From DT-111 sp965263225 (lineage in GTDB: Bacteria > Bacteroidota > Bacteroidia > Chitinophagales > Saprospiraceae): a stretch of 64,000 nt of DNA. Made by a program: the position numbers and the translations under genes. Shown piece after piece: positions 18,229-28,049 of this stretch (its first letter is position 1; each line of letters starts with the position of its first letter). The stretch is taken from positions 248,001 through 312,000 of the forward strand of contig CBDHHG010000008.1 in assembly GCA_965263225.1 (NCBI GenBank). The letters run 5' to 3'. Under the pieces are notes generated by a model. The model saw nothing but the letters and a program-made list of their open reading frames with translations, was not told where the DNA came from and did no database searches.

Positions 18229-19269
18229 ATGGCGCTTAATAAAAATGCACTCATCCGTTACCGAACCATAGATAAATGCTTGCAAAACCGCCAGCGCCGT
18301 TGGACCCTTAATGATCTCATCGCAGCCTGCTCCGCGGCACTCTATGAGTACGAAGGAAAGGAAACAAAGGTGAGTAAGCGTACCGTCCAATTAGATATCC
18401 AGATGATGCGGAGTGATAAGCTGGGGTATAATGCTCCTATCGAAGTGTATGATCGAAAGTATTACCGCTATGAAGAAGAAGACTTTAGCATCACCGATAT
18501 TCCCCTAACAGGTATAGACATGGATGTGCTGACGGAATCCGTCGAAATGCTGAAGCAGTTTAAAGACTTTTCCCTCTTCCATGAATTGAATGGAGTGATC
18601 CAGAAACTGGAAGACAAAGTATACCGGGAAAAAAATCAGCAATCCCCCATCATTCATATTGATAAGAATGAGCATTTGAAAGGGTTAGAGCACCTGGATA
18701 CGCTCTACCAAGCCATCTTAAAGCAAATCGTGTTGACCATCTGCTACCAATCCTTCAGCGCTCGCGAACCGCAAGAGCTCTTCTTTCACGCCTACATCCT
18801 CAAGGAATTCAACAATAGATGGTTTGTGATTGGTAAGCGAGATGATGAAACACGTGTTATGACTTTAGCTTTAGATCGAATTATTAGCATTGAGCCCGCT
18901 TTCTCGGAGACCTATCGTAAAGAAGACTTTGATGCGGATGCCTTTTATCGGCACACCTACGGCGTTACGGTTCTTACGGATAAACAACTAAAAAAAGTAG
19001 TTCTATGGGTGGATTCTCATAACGCCCCTTATGTACTGACCAAGCCTTTTCACCATTCTCAAAAACTCCTGGATCGCTATGAAGATCATAGTATACAGAT
19101 AGAATTGTATCTGCATTTGAACCTAGAGCTTGAACGCCTCATTTTAGGATTTGGTGATGCGATAGAGGTTTTATCGCCACCTCGACTGCGGAAGCGTGTA
19201 CAGGCTAAACTCAAGCGAGCCTACGAGAATTATGGGGTGGACGATTTGCCTGTAGAGGGTGTTCAATAA
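18229..19269 (+). CDS. WYL-domain transcriptional regulator
   Basis: A 346-residue protein with an N-terminal winged-helix region (about 1-75, including WTLNDLIAACSAAL and KVSKRTVQLDIQMM). It then has a WYL domain (about 160-230: LTICYQSFSARE, HAYILKEFNNRWFVIGKR, ALDRIISIEP) and a WCX-like C-terminal dimer or ligand region. WYL proteins control defence and DNA- or RNA-damage loci and are thought to sense nucleic acid ligands. The gene is divergent from rtcB over 231 bp containing a perfect palindrome, so it probably regulates both itself and rtcB. Whether it activates or represses cannot be read from the sequence. Confidence 0.85.
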   Translation: MALNKNALIRYRTIDKCLQNRQRRWTLNDLIAACSAALYEYEGKETKVSKRTVQLDIQMMRSDKLGYNAPIEVYDRKYYRYEEEDFSITDIPLTGIDMDVLTESVEMLKQFKDFSLFHELNGVIQKLEDKVYREKNQQSPIIHIDKNEHLKGLEHLDTLYQAILKQIVLTICYQSFSAREPQELFFHAYILKEFNNRWFVIGKRDDETRVMTLALDRIISIEPAFSETYRKEDFDADAFYRHTYGVTVLTDKQLKKVVLWVDSHNAPYVLTKPFHHSQKLLDRYEDHSIQIELYLHLNLELERLILGFGDAIEVLSPPRLRKRVQAKLKRAYENYGVDDLPVEGVQ

Positions 19270-19392
19270 TGAACACTATTTGTTCAACAACGCACAAGTT
19301 TTTAGGGGGAGAATCCAGTCAGTTCCTTGATTGTGAGAAAGTTGTATCCGTGGCATATTTTTTGGAATTATAGAGGTAAGTAAAATGCAATT

Positions 19393-21858
19393 ATGTTTAA
19401 GAATCACCTCAATATGGCGCTTCGTCGCCTATTCAAGAATAAAGTCTTCTCGCTAATCAATATCTCCGGTCTATCCTTAGGGATTGCTGTCAGTTTGCTG
19501 CTTTGGCAATACATCCACCAAGAACGTTCCTATGATCAATTTCATACCGATCACGAGCGAATCTTCCGAATTACCACGCATTGGGGAGATGACCCGCAGT
19601 CGGATATTTATGCGACTTCACCTCCTCCCTTGCGAAATGCTATCCAAGCGGAGATACCTGAAGTAGAACAAGTTGCTCGGATGTTCAAGTGGAATGATTC
19701 TACGATGCGTCTACCCAAGGAGGATACGGACGGCAAAGATGTGTTTTTTCGTGAAACCAAGATTTATATTGCTGATCCCAATCTCCTTGAGGTAATGGAT
19801 TTTAATCTTATCCAAGGGGATAAATCCACCGCATTGGAGGAACTGGAGAGTTTGGTACTAACGAAGGCAACAGCGACGCGATATTTTGGGAAGGCAGCCG
19901 TAGAAAACCAGGAAGTGATCGGTAGAACCATTCTGTTTGGAGGCAATAAAACCGCTAGAAAGGTCACTGCTGTAGTTGATCCCCCCGCAAACTCACATGT
20001 TGATATTGACATGTTGGTCAACGCCAACTTTGGCTATAAAGGAATTATTGAGCAAAAGAATTGGGCATGGAATGTAATGCATACGTATGCAAAAGTCAAT
20101 GGCCAGGTATTTGCTAATGAACAGGGCATAGCCCATTTACAAGATAAACTGAACCGCATTGCTAATACCCAGGGAAGATGTTTTATGCAAAACGATGAAA
20201 TAGGCAGATTACCAGAAGAAAGCCTTTTCGAATACCGATTGCAGCCGCTCTCTAGCATTCATTTACATTCTAATTTTTTGCGAGAACATCAGGCAAATGG
20301 TAATGCAACGGTGGTGGGCATACTTTCTACCGTGGCTTGGCTCATTTTGTTATTGGCTTGTATCAACTTCATGAATTTGTCTACTGCTCAGGCTTCCAAA
20401 AGAGCTAAAGAAGTGGGAATTCGGAAAACATTGGGGGCTGGTAGAGGGTACCTGGTATCACAGTTTTTGATGGAATCCCTAGCATATAGTTTAATAGCAG
20501 GAGTTATCGCCTTTGGTCTGGTAGAAATATGTAGGAAGCCCTTTGCTTTGATTAGTGGACGGGAGATTGCGGCCGACTGGTATATGCAGCCTTGGCTTTG
20601 GCAGTCCAGCTTGCTTTTGTTGCTATTGGTTGGCTTTTTGTCAGGAAGTTATCCAGCCTTTTTCTTGTCCTCCTTTAAACCGATAGAAGTATTCAAAGGC
20701 AAATTGGGAATTGGCAAGAGCGGTGCCCTGGGTTTCCGTAATGCATTGGTCGTTTTTCAGTTCGTAATTTCCATAGGACTAATCATCTCTACTTTATTAG
20801 TAGGGCAACAAATGTCACATGTCAGATCAAACCAACAGGGATATAACAAAGAAAATGTGCTGGTAATTGATAATGACAAAGAGGTGCGCGAGCAATGGCA
20901 GAGCTTTAGGAGTAGTCTATTAGCAGAAACCAGTGTGCTGGAAGCTAGTTTTAGTACAGGGGTGCCCTTTCAACCTTTTAAGGATATGCGAGATTTTCGT
21001 GTGGAAGGATCTAATCAAGGCCAAGGTATTACTTGGATGCGGGCAGATGATAACTATGAGAATGCCTTGGGTCTAGAGATAGTAGAAGGGCGTGCTTTTG
21101 ATAGAAATATGGGATCTGATTCCTCGGCCTTAATGCTTAATGAAGCCGCCGTTAGTGTACTGGGATTAACAGATCCCGTGGGCAAGGTAATCATCAAGAA
21201 TGCCGGTGCACCTGATGAAGAAAGATTGCAGGTGGTGGGCATAGTGAAGGATTTTAACTTTGAGTCTTATTACAATAATATAAAACCCTTGGCCATTCAA
21301 TATTACTTTCCCAACTACCAACGGGATTATATTTCGCTTCGACTAGCTTCAGGAAAGTCCGAGGAAGGCCTGGCGGCAGCACAGGCTATTTGGGATCGAT
21401 TTCAACCGGGTGATCCAATGGTTTATTCCTTTATGGATCAAGACTTTGACGCCTTATTTAGGACAGATCAACGCCTTGGGCGCACGCTAAGTATGTTTAC
21501 CATACTAGCCATCTTAATTGCCTGCCTGGGCTTATTTGGCCTTTCTACCTTCAATACGGAAAGACGCGCACGAGAGATTGGTATCCGCAAAGTATTAGGA
21601 GCTTCTGCGGGGCAAATTGTACAGTTGTTATCCAAGGAATTTACCCTTCTTGTGGGGATTGCCCTAGTCATTGCTGCTCCTTTATCATACTACTTTATAT
21701 CCCAATGGTTGACCGCTTTCCCTATCCAGATGACAATCCCTATTTGGGTGTTTCTGGTAGCTGGATTAGGCGCTATTTCATTGGCCTGGTTAACGGTGGG
21801 CATTCAGTCCTTCCAGGTAGCTACAGCTGATCCTGTGGATAGTCTCAAGGAGGAGTAA
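19393..21858 (+). CDS. FtsX/MacB-type ABC transporter permease, copy 6
   Basis: An 821-residue permease belonging to the same paralogous family as the five at the left end of the window. Its middle core reads RAKEVGIRKTLGAGRGYL and its C-terminal core AREIGIRKVLGAS, ending ADPVDSLKEE. It starts MFKNHLNMALRRLFKN. The RNA-repair island and the thioredoxin and SRPBCC genes separate it from the array, so the island may have been inserted into an originally longer array, or this copy may have arisen separately. No ATPase is adjacent. Confidence 0.9.
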   Translation: MFKNHLNMALRRLFKNKVFSLINISGLSLGIAVSLLLWQYIHQERSYDQFHTDHERIFRITTHWGDDPQSDIYATSPPPLRNAIQAEIPEVEQVARMFKWNDSTMRLPKEDTDGKDVFFRETKIYIADPNLLEVMDFNLIQGDKSTALEELESLVLTKATATRYFGKAAVENQEVIGRTILFGGNKTARKVTAVVDPPANSHVDIDMLVNANFGYKGIIEQKNWAWNVMHTYAKVNGQVFANEQGIAHLQDKLNRIANTQGRCFMQNDEIGRLPEESLFEYRLQPLSSIHLHSNFLREHQANGNATVVGILSTVAWLILLLACINFMNLSTAQASKRAKEVGIRKTLGAGRGYLVSQFLMESLAYSLIAGVIAFGLVEICRKPFALISGREIAADWYMQPWLWQSSLLLLLLVGFLSGSYPAFFLSSFKPIEVFKGKLGIGKSGALGFRNALVVFQFVISIGLIISTLLVGQQMSHVRSNQQGYNKENVLVIDNDKEVREQWQSFRSSLLAETSVLEASFSTGVPFQPFKDMRDFRVEGSNQGQGITWMRADDNYENALGLEIVEGRAFDRNMGSDSSALMLNEAAVSVLGLTDPVGKVIIKNAGAPDEERLQVVGIVKDFNFESYYNNIKPLAIQYYFPNYQRDYISLRLASGKSEEGLAAAQAIWDRFQPGDPMVYSFMDQDFDALFRTDQRLGRTLSMFTILAILIACLGLFGLSTFNTERRAREIGIRKVLGASAGQIVQLLSKEFTLLVGIALVIAAPLSYYFISQWLTAFPIQMTIPIWVFLVAGLGAISLAWLTVGIQSFQVATADPVDSLKEE

Positions 21859-21977
21859 GCAGGGAGGGCAGTACTGTAACAGTTTGCTGACGCTATTTCC
21901 ACATTTAAATGTGGTTGTGTACCGTAAGACCAAAGACTACCTTTGGAATATTAATTATTCAAAGAATAAAAAGTCTT

Positions 21978-22331
21978 ATGGCACTTAAAAATGTTATCAG
22001 CCAAGCCCGTAATTATTATATGAATGCGAATGCGCACTTTCAAAACTTCACTGTGATCACGGCCTTCGACAAACACAAGGAAACAGGCATAGAAGAAGTA
22101 GCTATCGTTTTTGTAGATAAACCTGCGGATCAAATCAACAAGCAGGTAACCAATGCGCAAGGGCGTCTAATCAAAGAAATGCCGATAACCTTCCAGATGC
22201 CTATTATCGATATGTTGCGTCACGAAAAACCGATCCTGGTAAGGTTTCACTATCAAGATGGGCCAAGTCCGTTTTTTGAGAGCTTTGAAATCTTTACTAT
22301 GAGAGAGCAGATCGGCGAGGAAGAGTCATAG
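21978..22331 (+). CDS. Hypothetical protein, 117 residues
   Basis: A soluble, mixed alpha/beta protein of unrecognised family. I chose ATG 21978 (MALKNVISQARNYYMN) over an in-frame start at 21909, whose extra 23 residues look like untranslated sequence. There is no signal peptide or membrane helix, and no motif I can tie to a function. It lies 119 bp after permease copy 6 in the same direction. Confidence 0.5.
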   Translation: MALKNVISQARNYYMNANAHFQNFTVITAFDKHKETGIEEVAIVFVDKPADQINKQVTNAQGRLIKEMPITFQMPIIDMLRHEKPILVRFHYQDGPSPFFESFEIFTMREQIGEEES

Positions 22332-22585
22332 GGACTTCTGCTATCATCCAGTTATTTAAGGTGGAAAATATGATATGGCAATTCTAAGAATATGCTCGAT
22401 CAAGCATGTTCTAATCAACATAACTATGCTGCTATCTCAATACACGCTAATCGTGTGTTTTTGTGTAACAATTAAATTGAGTTAACGTATACCTCTTTTT
22501 GGCTCTTGTATTGAAGTTGTTTCCCAATAACTAATTCGTCTATTGGTAGCAACGTATTAGCTCATCTAAAAATAATTGTTATACT

Positions 22586-23197
22586 ATGAGTAAGCTAGCC
22601 GTAGTGGTAGGGCATAATGCCAAACAAGTAGGAGCTGCTGCAGGACCACCGATAAGTAGCTATGAATTCCCGTTTAATTCCAAGGTTGCAGAATCAATGG
22701 TGGCTCAAGCTGACCAGTTCGATTTTGAAATTAAAATCTTTTGGAGAGAATACCTTGGCCCTTATCGAACTTCTTCCGGAAGATCCACGGGCAATTATGC
22801 TAAGGAGATTAAACAAGTATATGCTTTAACAAATGATTGGGGAGCCGATCTCTCCATTGAGTTGCATTATAACTCCTTTCATGATCGTTCTGTATCCGGG
22901 ACAGAAGTATTGTCGAGTGGATCGTCTAAGTCTTTACAGTATGCCAACATCACACAAGATAAATTGGTGGCTTTATTTGAAAGAAGGGGGCGAACTAATC
23001 GTGGAGTGAAGGTAAGAAATGCCACAAAGCGCGGCAGAGGATATCTGTCGCTCGTTTCTGGAGTAGCACCGGCCATTCTAGTTGAACCTTTCTTTGGATC
23101 TATTCAATCGGATTGCCTCATGATGGCAGACATAGGGTTTGATGGCTTAGCTAAGTGTTATTTGGATGCGGCTAATGAATATTTTTTGAATGTTTAG
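22586..23197 (+). CDS. N-acetylmuramoyl-L-alanine amidase (Amidase_3 type), no signal peptide
   Basis: A 203-residue zinc amidase that would cleave the bond between MurNAc and the stem peptide of peptidoglycan. The expected residues are in order: H10 in VVVGHNAKQ, E27 in SSYEFPFN, H94 in IELHYNS and E167 in LVEPFFG. There is no signal peptide or membrane anchor, so it would act only after release, injection or non-classical export, as endolysins and some phage-tail-like enzymes do. No other phage gene is present. The next identifiable sequence is a dead formylglycine-generating-enzyme-like gene. Confidence 0.85.
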   Translation: MSKLAVVVGHNAKQVGAAAGPPISSYEFPFNSKVAESMVAQADQFDFEIKIFWREYLGPYRTSSGRSTGNYAKEIKQVYALTNDWGADLSIELHYNSFHDRSVSGTEVLSSGSSKSLQYANITQDKLVALFERRGRTNRGVKVRNATKRGRGYLSLVSGVAPAILVEPFFGSIQSDCLMMADIGFDGLAKCYLDAANEYFLNV

Positions 23198-23318
23198 CAT
23201 GTGGGTATACAGGAATTGATTAAGTAAGGTGACAAGATTCAGTTTACTTGATTTAGACCTTGCAACTACTTTTATGTCTAATAGGTGCTTTCTCCTAAAG
23301 GGAATCTGGCGATGCTAG

Positions 23319-23627
23319 ATGATCGGACCAGGCAAAACTGGAGAACTAGATGCGATTGCCTGGTATCGGGCAAACGCAGGGGAAAGTACGCAAGAAGTTG
23401 GGCAAAAACTACCGAATGAATGGGGGCTGTAGGATATGATCGGAAATGTTTGGGAATGGTGCTCTGGTATTTATGATGCCACGGTCTACGGCTCTTATCG
23501 GATAATTCGTGGCGCTGGTTGGCATGATGAGGCTCGTGGATGAATCGTTACCAATCGCAGAAGGAGTCACCCTAAGGCATACAAAATCGATGACTTGGGT
23601 TTCGCATTGCTAGGAATTTCTAAGTAA
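23319..23627 (+). pseudogene. Remnant of an FGE-sulfatase (SUMF1-like) domain gene
   Basis: One frame of 103 codons encodes the core of a formylglycine-generating-enzyme-like domain: AIAWYRANAG, LPNEWGL-stop-DM, IGNVWEWCSG, IIRGAGWHDEARG-stop, TNRRRSHP, then LGFALLG. Stops at 23430 (TAG, where the family has tyrosine) and 23541 (TGA) interrupt it. The upstream half of the domain is missing. These domains occur in sulfatase maturases and as accessory domains of many bacterial signalling and conflict proteins. The remnant is clearly non-functional as it stands. Confidence 0.75.
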
Positions 23628-23983
23628 ATGCCCTTTATTTTCTAAATTGAGTCTGCAAACATCCTGTTTATCAAACTTCGATAGGTAGAAAGCAATCAAC
23701 TTAGAATTCAAGATCTTCTCTCTTTTGGTTACCTCTATCTTCTTCTCTTGTGAGTCATTCGAGACTCCATCTATTTTGGTCTGTTGGAGGTAAACATCAT
23801 TCTTTATTCCTCGGTTACAGACATTCTATTTAGTCCCTTAGCCTACCTTGTTGATGAACCTTACCTAACGGTCTTTTTTCATCTCTCTTCCGCTACAGTT
23901 TGTCCTGCAAAATCAACAACTCGGTTTTCTTTCTTTGTTTTCCCCTTCCTTTTGCCCCCAAATTGTAGGTAAAAACAAGGGAA
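23628..23983. other. Intergenic stretch without recognised gene
   Basis: About 350 bp between the FGE remnant and the TonB-dependent receptor. A 62-codon frame at 23784-23972 is rich in Ser, Phe and Pro and resembles nothing known, so I do not call it. Presumably this stretch holds the receptor promoter. Confidence 0.4.
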
Positions 23984-26155
23984 ATGAAACTTCAATATCT
24001 CTTTTGCTGGCTTCTGATTACGACTGGTACACTGGGTACTGCCACAGCTCAAACCTGGATCAAGGGAACGATCAAGGATAGCAGAGGAGAAGCCATCATT
24101 GGCGCGAACATCTACCTAGAAGACACTTATGATGGAACTTCTTCAGATGTAGACGGAAATTTCTCCTTCAGCACTAGCGAAACCGGAGTACAACTACTAA
24201 AGGCTACCTATCTAGGGTTTGCTGATTTTACACAAACTGTACACGTCAAAAGGGATAGCTTGAGTTTTCAGATTAAAATGAGGGTCAATGCGATGGAATT
24301 GCAAGATGTGGTGATCACAGCAGGCGCCTTTGACGCTGGAGGTGCGAATAAACAGGAAGTGATGAAACCGCTGGATATTCTAACAACGGCCGGAGCTACC
24401 GGAGACATCGCTGGAGCGCTGAACACCTTGCCAGGTACGCAGGCTGTCGGAGAATCGGGAAGACTTTTCGTTAGAGGGGGGGAAGGATATGAAACCAAAA
24501 CCTTTGTTGATGGTATGCAGGTCATGAATTTCTACTCGGTATCTGCCCCAAATACGCCCGGTCGCTCTCGTTTCATGCCTTATATGTTTAGTGGAGTGAG
24601 TTTTAGTACGGGAGGTTATTCCGCAGAATATGGACAGGCGCTATCCTCTGCCTTGGTCATGAATTCTAAGTTTTTAGCTACTCAAAATCGTATGGACGTA
24701 TCCCTGATGAGTGTGGGCGGGGATATTGGGATTACCAGATCTTGGGCAAACAGCTCTCTGGCGGCCAAGGCCCAGTATACGAATCTAGATCCCTATATGA
24801 ACTTGATCAATCAAGAGATTGACTGGATAAATGGACCTACCTCTGGAGAAGCTTCTATTTCTTATCGCAGTAAGCTAAGTAGCAGCGGCGTGTTCAAATT
24901 CTTTGGGAATTTCAATCGATCTGGATTGGCCTTAAATAGATACGAATTACATGATCCGACGACGAATATTAGAACCCAGTTGGACAACCAATATCTATAT
25001 CTCAATAGCGTCTTACAAGATGAAGTTGGTGGGGGATGGAATTTGAAAGCTGGGATTTCCTATACAGATAGCAAGGATGATATTGGATTAGATGCCGCTA
25101 AGATCAATGAGGATGAGTGGGGGATTCACTCTAAGGTCGTGCTGGGTAAAACACTGAACCATAACATCTCCTTACGAACTGGATTGGACTACTTCAATAG
25201 ACGTTTTCGACAAGGCTACAATCACCCGGATGTAGAAGCGGACTGGAACATTGGCTTTCGAGAGCAGATAGGGGCTCTATTTGCAGAATCGGATGTCTAT
25301 TTGTCTACCGCCTTATTGGCGAGGGTAGGGCTGCGGGCAGAATACACCAGCTTGAATCAGCAGTTGGATGTGGCACCTCGCCTTTCTCTCGCCTGGAAAA
25401 CAGCTAAGCATAGCCAAGTATCGATGGCCTACGGAAGGTTTCAGCAAGCGGCTCAAAGACAATGGCTAGCCCTCGTTCCTGAACTAGAAAACGAAAGAGC
25501 AGATCACTATATCCTAAACTACCAGATCAATCGGAGCAATAAGACATTCCGAGCAGAATTATTCCACAAAGAATATCAAGATCTGGTAAAGTTCAATGAT
25601 CCGAGGAGCGCCATGGGATTCAACAACAATGGGCAGGGCTATGCTCGCGGCTTGGATCTATTTTGGAGGGATGGAAAGAGCCTAAGAAATACGGATTATT
25701 GGGTGTCTTATTCCTATACAGATACGAAGCGGGATTATAGGGATTACGCCGCGGAGGTTCGCCCTAGTTTTTCTTCAGCACACAATTTTTCCTTTGTAGT
25801 GAAACACTTTGTGAATGCTATTAAAAGTCAATTAGGAGCTACTTACCGTATGGCCAGTGGAAGACCTTATCATGATCCCAATCTGGGAGATTTCATGACT
25901 GAAAAGACGCCCACTTATCATGATCTAAGTGTTAACCTTAGCTATCTATTCAAGCAAAATATCATCATCCACATGAGTGCCACCAACCTATTCGGATGGG
26001 ATCAAGTGTTTGGCTATGAGTTTGCTAGTCAACCGGATGCTACTGGATATTTTGCAAGCCGAGCTGTTCGCCCACCCGCAAAGCGCTTCATATTCCTAGG
26101 GATCTTCATTACCCTCTCGAAAGAAAAAGTATTGAATCAATTACCCACATTATAA
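23984..26155 (+). CDS. TonB-dependent receptor with carboxypeptidase-like regulatory domain
   Basis: A 723-residue outer-membrane protein. A signal peptide ends near residue 22 (GTATAQ). A CarboxypepD_reg-like beta-sandwich (about 25-105, IKGTIKDSRGEAIIGANIYLED) precedes the plug domain (about 125-230, with GRLFVRGGEGYETKTFVDGM), and beta-barrel strands follow to the C-terminus. The barrel is shorter than in SusC proteins and no SusD is adjacent. Downstream lie a periplasmic TPR-like protein and a LytS/LytTR pair in the same direction, so it may be a regulated uptake system. The substrate is unknown. Confidence 0.85.
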   Translation: MKLQYLFCWLLITTGTLGTATAQTWIKGTIKDSRGEAIIGANIYLEDTYDGTSSDVDGNFSFSTSETGVQLLKATYLGFADFTQTVHVKRDSLSFQIKMRVNAMELQDVVITAGAFDAGGANKQEVMKPLDILTTAGATGDIAGALNTLPGTQAVGESGRLFVRGGEGYETKTFVDGMQVMNFYSVSAPNTPGRSRFMPYMFSGVSFSTGGYSAEYGQALSSALVMNSKFLATQNRMDVSLMSVGGDIGITRSWANSSLAAKAQYTNLDPYMNLINQEIDWINGPTSGEASISYRSKLSSSGVFKFFGNFNRSGLALNRYELHDPTTNIRTQLDNQYLYLNSVLQDEVGGGWNLKAGISYTDSKDDIGLDAAKINEDEWGIHSKVVLGKTLNHNISLRTGLDYFNRRFRQGYNHPDVEADWNIGFREQIGALFAESDVYLSTALLARVGLRAEYTSLNQQLDVAPRLSLAWKTAKHSQVSMAYGRFQQAAQRQWLALVPELENERADHYILNYQINRSNKTFRAELFHKEYQDLVKFNDPRSAMGFNNNGQGYARGLDLFWRDGKSLRNTDYWVSYSYTDTKRDYRDYAAEVRPSFSSAHNFSFVVKHFVNAIKSQLGATYRMASGRPYHDPNLGDFMTEKTPTYHDLSVNLSYLFKQNIIIHMSATNLFGWDQVFGYEFASQPDATGYFASRAVRPPAKRFIFLGIFITLSKEKVLNQLPTL

Positions 26156-26208
26156 AGGCTGTAAGCTGTCACAATAGCCTTAACCTAACGTATAAAATAA
26201 TCAACATC

Positions 26209-26856
26209 ATGAAAAAGATCGATTTCGTATTGTGTGCTTTATTCTTTGTTTTAATTATTGCTGCCAAGCCAAGCGATGCCTACGAAAAAGCTATGAAGTC
26301 TGCCATTGAGCAAGTATTTCAAGCTGAAACGCTTGAGCAATACCAAGCGGCCAGCAATACTTTTGATCGCATTGCTGAAAAAGAAACCCAAGCTTGGCAC
26401 CCCCGCTACTACAGTGCCTATGCACACATCATCATGAGCACCTTGGTACAAGAATCGACGGCTAAAGATGACATGCTAGATCAGGCTATGGAGCGCCTGC
26501 TGGTTGCCGATGAGCTTTCCCCGGGTAATAGCGAATTGCTAACCCTAGAAGGTTTCGTACATATGATGCGTGTGGTAGTCGATCCAGCTAGTCGTGGAGC
26601 GCAATACTCTGGCCAATCGATGGCTGCTTTACAAAAAGCAGTGGCAATGGATGGTAGCAATCCAAGGGCATTGATGTTACTTTCTAACATGCAAATTGGA
26701 ACGGCTCGATTCTTTGGTTCTGATAGTTCAGAAGGTTGTGCCACTTTAGCAAAAGCTATTAAGATGTACGAGAAGGCAGGTACTCCTGAACATCCATTGG
26801 ACCCTACTTGGGGAAAGGAAATGGCTTTGGGGAATCAAAAAGAAAGTTGTAACTAG
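26209..26856 (+). CDS. Periplasmic TPR-like protein
   Basis: A 215-residue protein with an N-terminal signal peptide (about 1-24, FVLCALFFVLIIAA followed by KPSDA). The rest is helical and TPR-like, with repeats ending in patterns such as ADELSPGNSELLTLEGF and AVAMDGSNPRALMLLSN. It follows the TonB-dependent receptor by 53 bp and is probably cotranscribed with it. A role as periplasmic partner of that receptor is inference from position only. Confidence 0.65.
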   Translation: MKKIDFVLCALFFVLIIAAKPSDAYEKAMKSAIEQVFQAETLEQYQAASNTFDRIAEKETQAWHPRYYSAYAHIIMSTLVQESTAKDDMLDQAMERLLVADELSPGNSELLTLEGFVHMMRVVVDPASRGAQYSGQSMAALQKAVAMDGSNPRALMLLSNMQIGTARFFGSDSSEGCATLAKAIKMYEKAGTPEHPLDPTWGKEMALGNQKESCN

Positions 26857-26966
26857 AAGATAAGGAAGCGTTGAAAATGGATAAGGAATGTGGATGAATA
26901 ATGTAGGATGGATAATGGTTTTACCCCTTCATTCCATTGTTTATCTTACAGTATTCATTCTCCTTT

Positions 26967-28049
26967 ATGCAGCTCCATTTATCATTATCAATTAAACCCT
27001 ATCTTACGGGCATGGAAGAAAGACGGGCAAAAAACTGGCAAAAGCATTTGAAGGATTCCTTGATGGTCTTCTCAATTGGCTTGGTCTTTAATGCCCTTAC
27101 CTGTGTGGTTTGTGTTCGGTACATCCATCAATATTGGCTGGACTTCGTATTTACGGGGCTATTCTGGGTAGTGCTGTGGAAAGGTAATGAATGGGTTGCG
27201 GGCTGGAATTTTGGCTCATTCACTTGGCAAGACCGACCCACTAGTCGGCTACTGCTTGGTGTTCTTGGACATTGCGTTTACACTTTCCTGGCTGCTGTGA
27301 TCTTGACGCAAATCCTATCTTTTATTCAAAATGGGGAAATGAGACCTATATCTAGTTTTGGTGAAGTACTGAGAGATCATCTGCCCGCTATCTTTATAGC
27401 TTTGGTGATTTCCTTGTTCATGACGGCTCGGTCCTTTCTCTTTAATTGGAGAGAATTAGCCATTCAGAACGAAAAGCTAAAGACAGAATCTATGGCCTCG
27501 CGCTTTGCCTCTTTAAAAGCCCAGGTCAATCCGCACTTTCTTTTCAACAGTCTAAATGTTCTGTCGGGGCTGGTTTACCGCGACGCTGATCTTTCTGCCC
27601 AGTTTATTAAGAAACTATCGGAGGTATATCGCTACGTGCTCGACCAGCAGGAGCAAGAACTGGTGCCGGTAGGAGAGGAGTTGAACTTCGTGGAATCTAT
27701 TGTCTTCTTACAGCAGATCCGGTTTGGAGATAATCTAAAGGTGTCTATTGACCTGCGGAAGGACAACTCCAAAATGATTGCTCCCTTGGCTTTGCAAATG
27801 TTGATAGAAAATGCCATTAAACACAATGTGATCTCCGCTCAGTCTCCTTTAGAAATACAGATTAAGGAAAATGGTCAATACTATGTGGTGAGCAATACGT
27901 TGCAACCCAAAACCGTAATGGGGGAGAGCTTGGGACTAGGTCTGGAAAACATACGTAAGCGCTATGGCTTCTTAACGGATCGATCCGTAGAGGTCCTTCA
28001 GGAGCAAGGGCAATTTATTGTAAAACTTCCCATAATCCAAGTTGCATGA
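26967..28049 (+). CDS. LytS-family sensor histidine kinase
   Basis: An inner-membrane kinase of about 360 residues. Four hydrophobic segments (roughly residues 33-50, 57-71, 96-118 and 140-155) precede a short linker and the His_kinase domain with the phospho-accepting H190 in NPHFLFNSLN. An HATPase region follows, with LIENAIKHNV and GLGLENIRKRYG. A TTG at 26937 or the ATG at 27012 are other possible starts; ATG 26967 is preferred over the TTG. It overlaps the response regulator gene by 4 bp (ATGA), so the two are translationally coupled. It probably senses an envelope signal connected with the upstream TonB receptor and TPR protein. Confidence 0.85.
   Translation: MQLHLSLSIKPYLTGMEERRAKNWQKHLKDSLMVFSIGLVFNALTCVVCVRYIHQYWLDFVFTGLFWVVLWKGNEWVAGWNFGSFTWQDRPTSRLLLGVLGHCVYTFLAAVILTQILSFIQNGEMRPISSFGEVLRDHLPAIFIALVISLFMTARSFLFNWRELAIQNEKLKTESMASRFASLKAQVNPHFLFNSLNVLSGLVYRDADLSAQFIKKLSEVYRYVLDQQEQELVPVGEELNFVESIVFLQQIRFGDNLKVSIDLRKDNSKMIAPLALQMLIENAIKHNVISAQSPLEIQIKENGQYYVVSNTLQPKTVMGESLGLGLENIRKRYGFLTDRSVEVLQEQGQFIVKLPIIQVA

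Noticed and set aside
23784..23972. 62-codon frame before the TonB receptor
   Set aside because: Low-complexity Ser/Phe/Pro composition, no start context, no motif.
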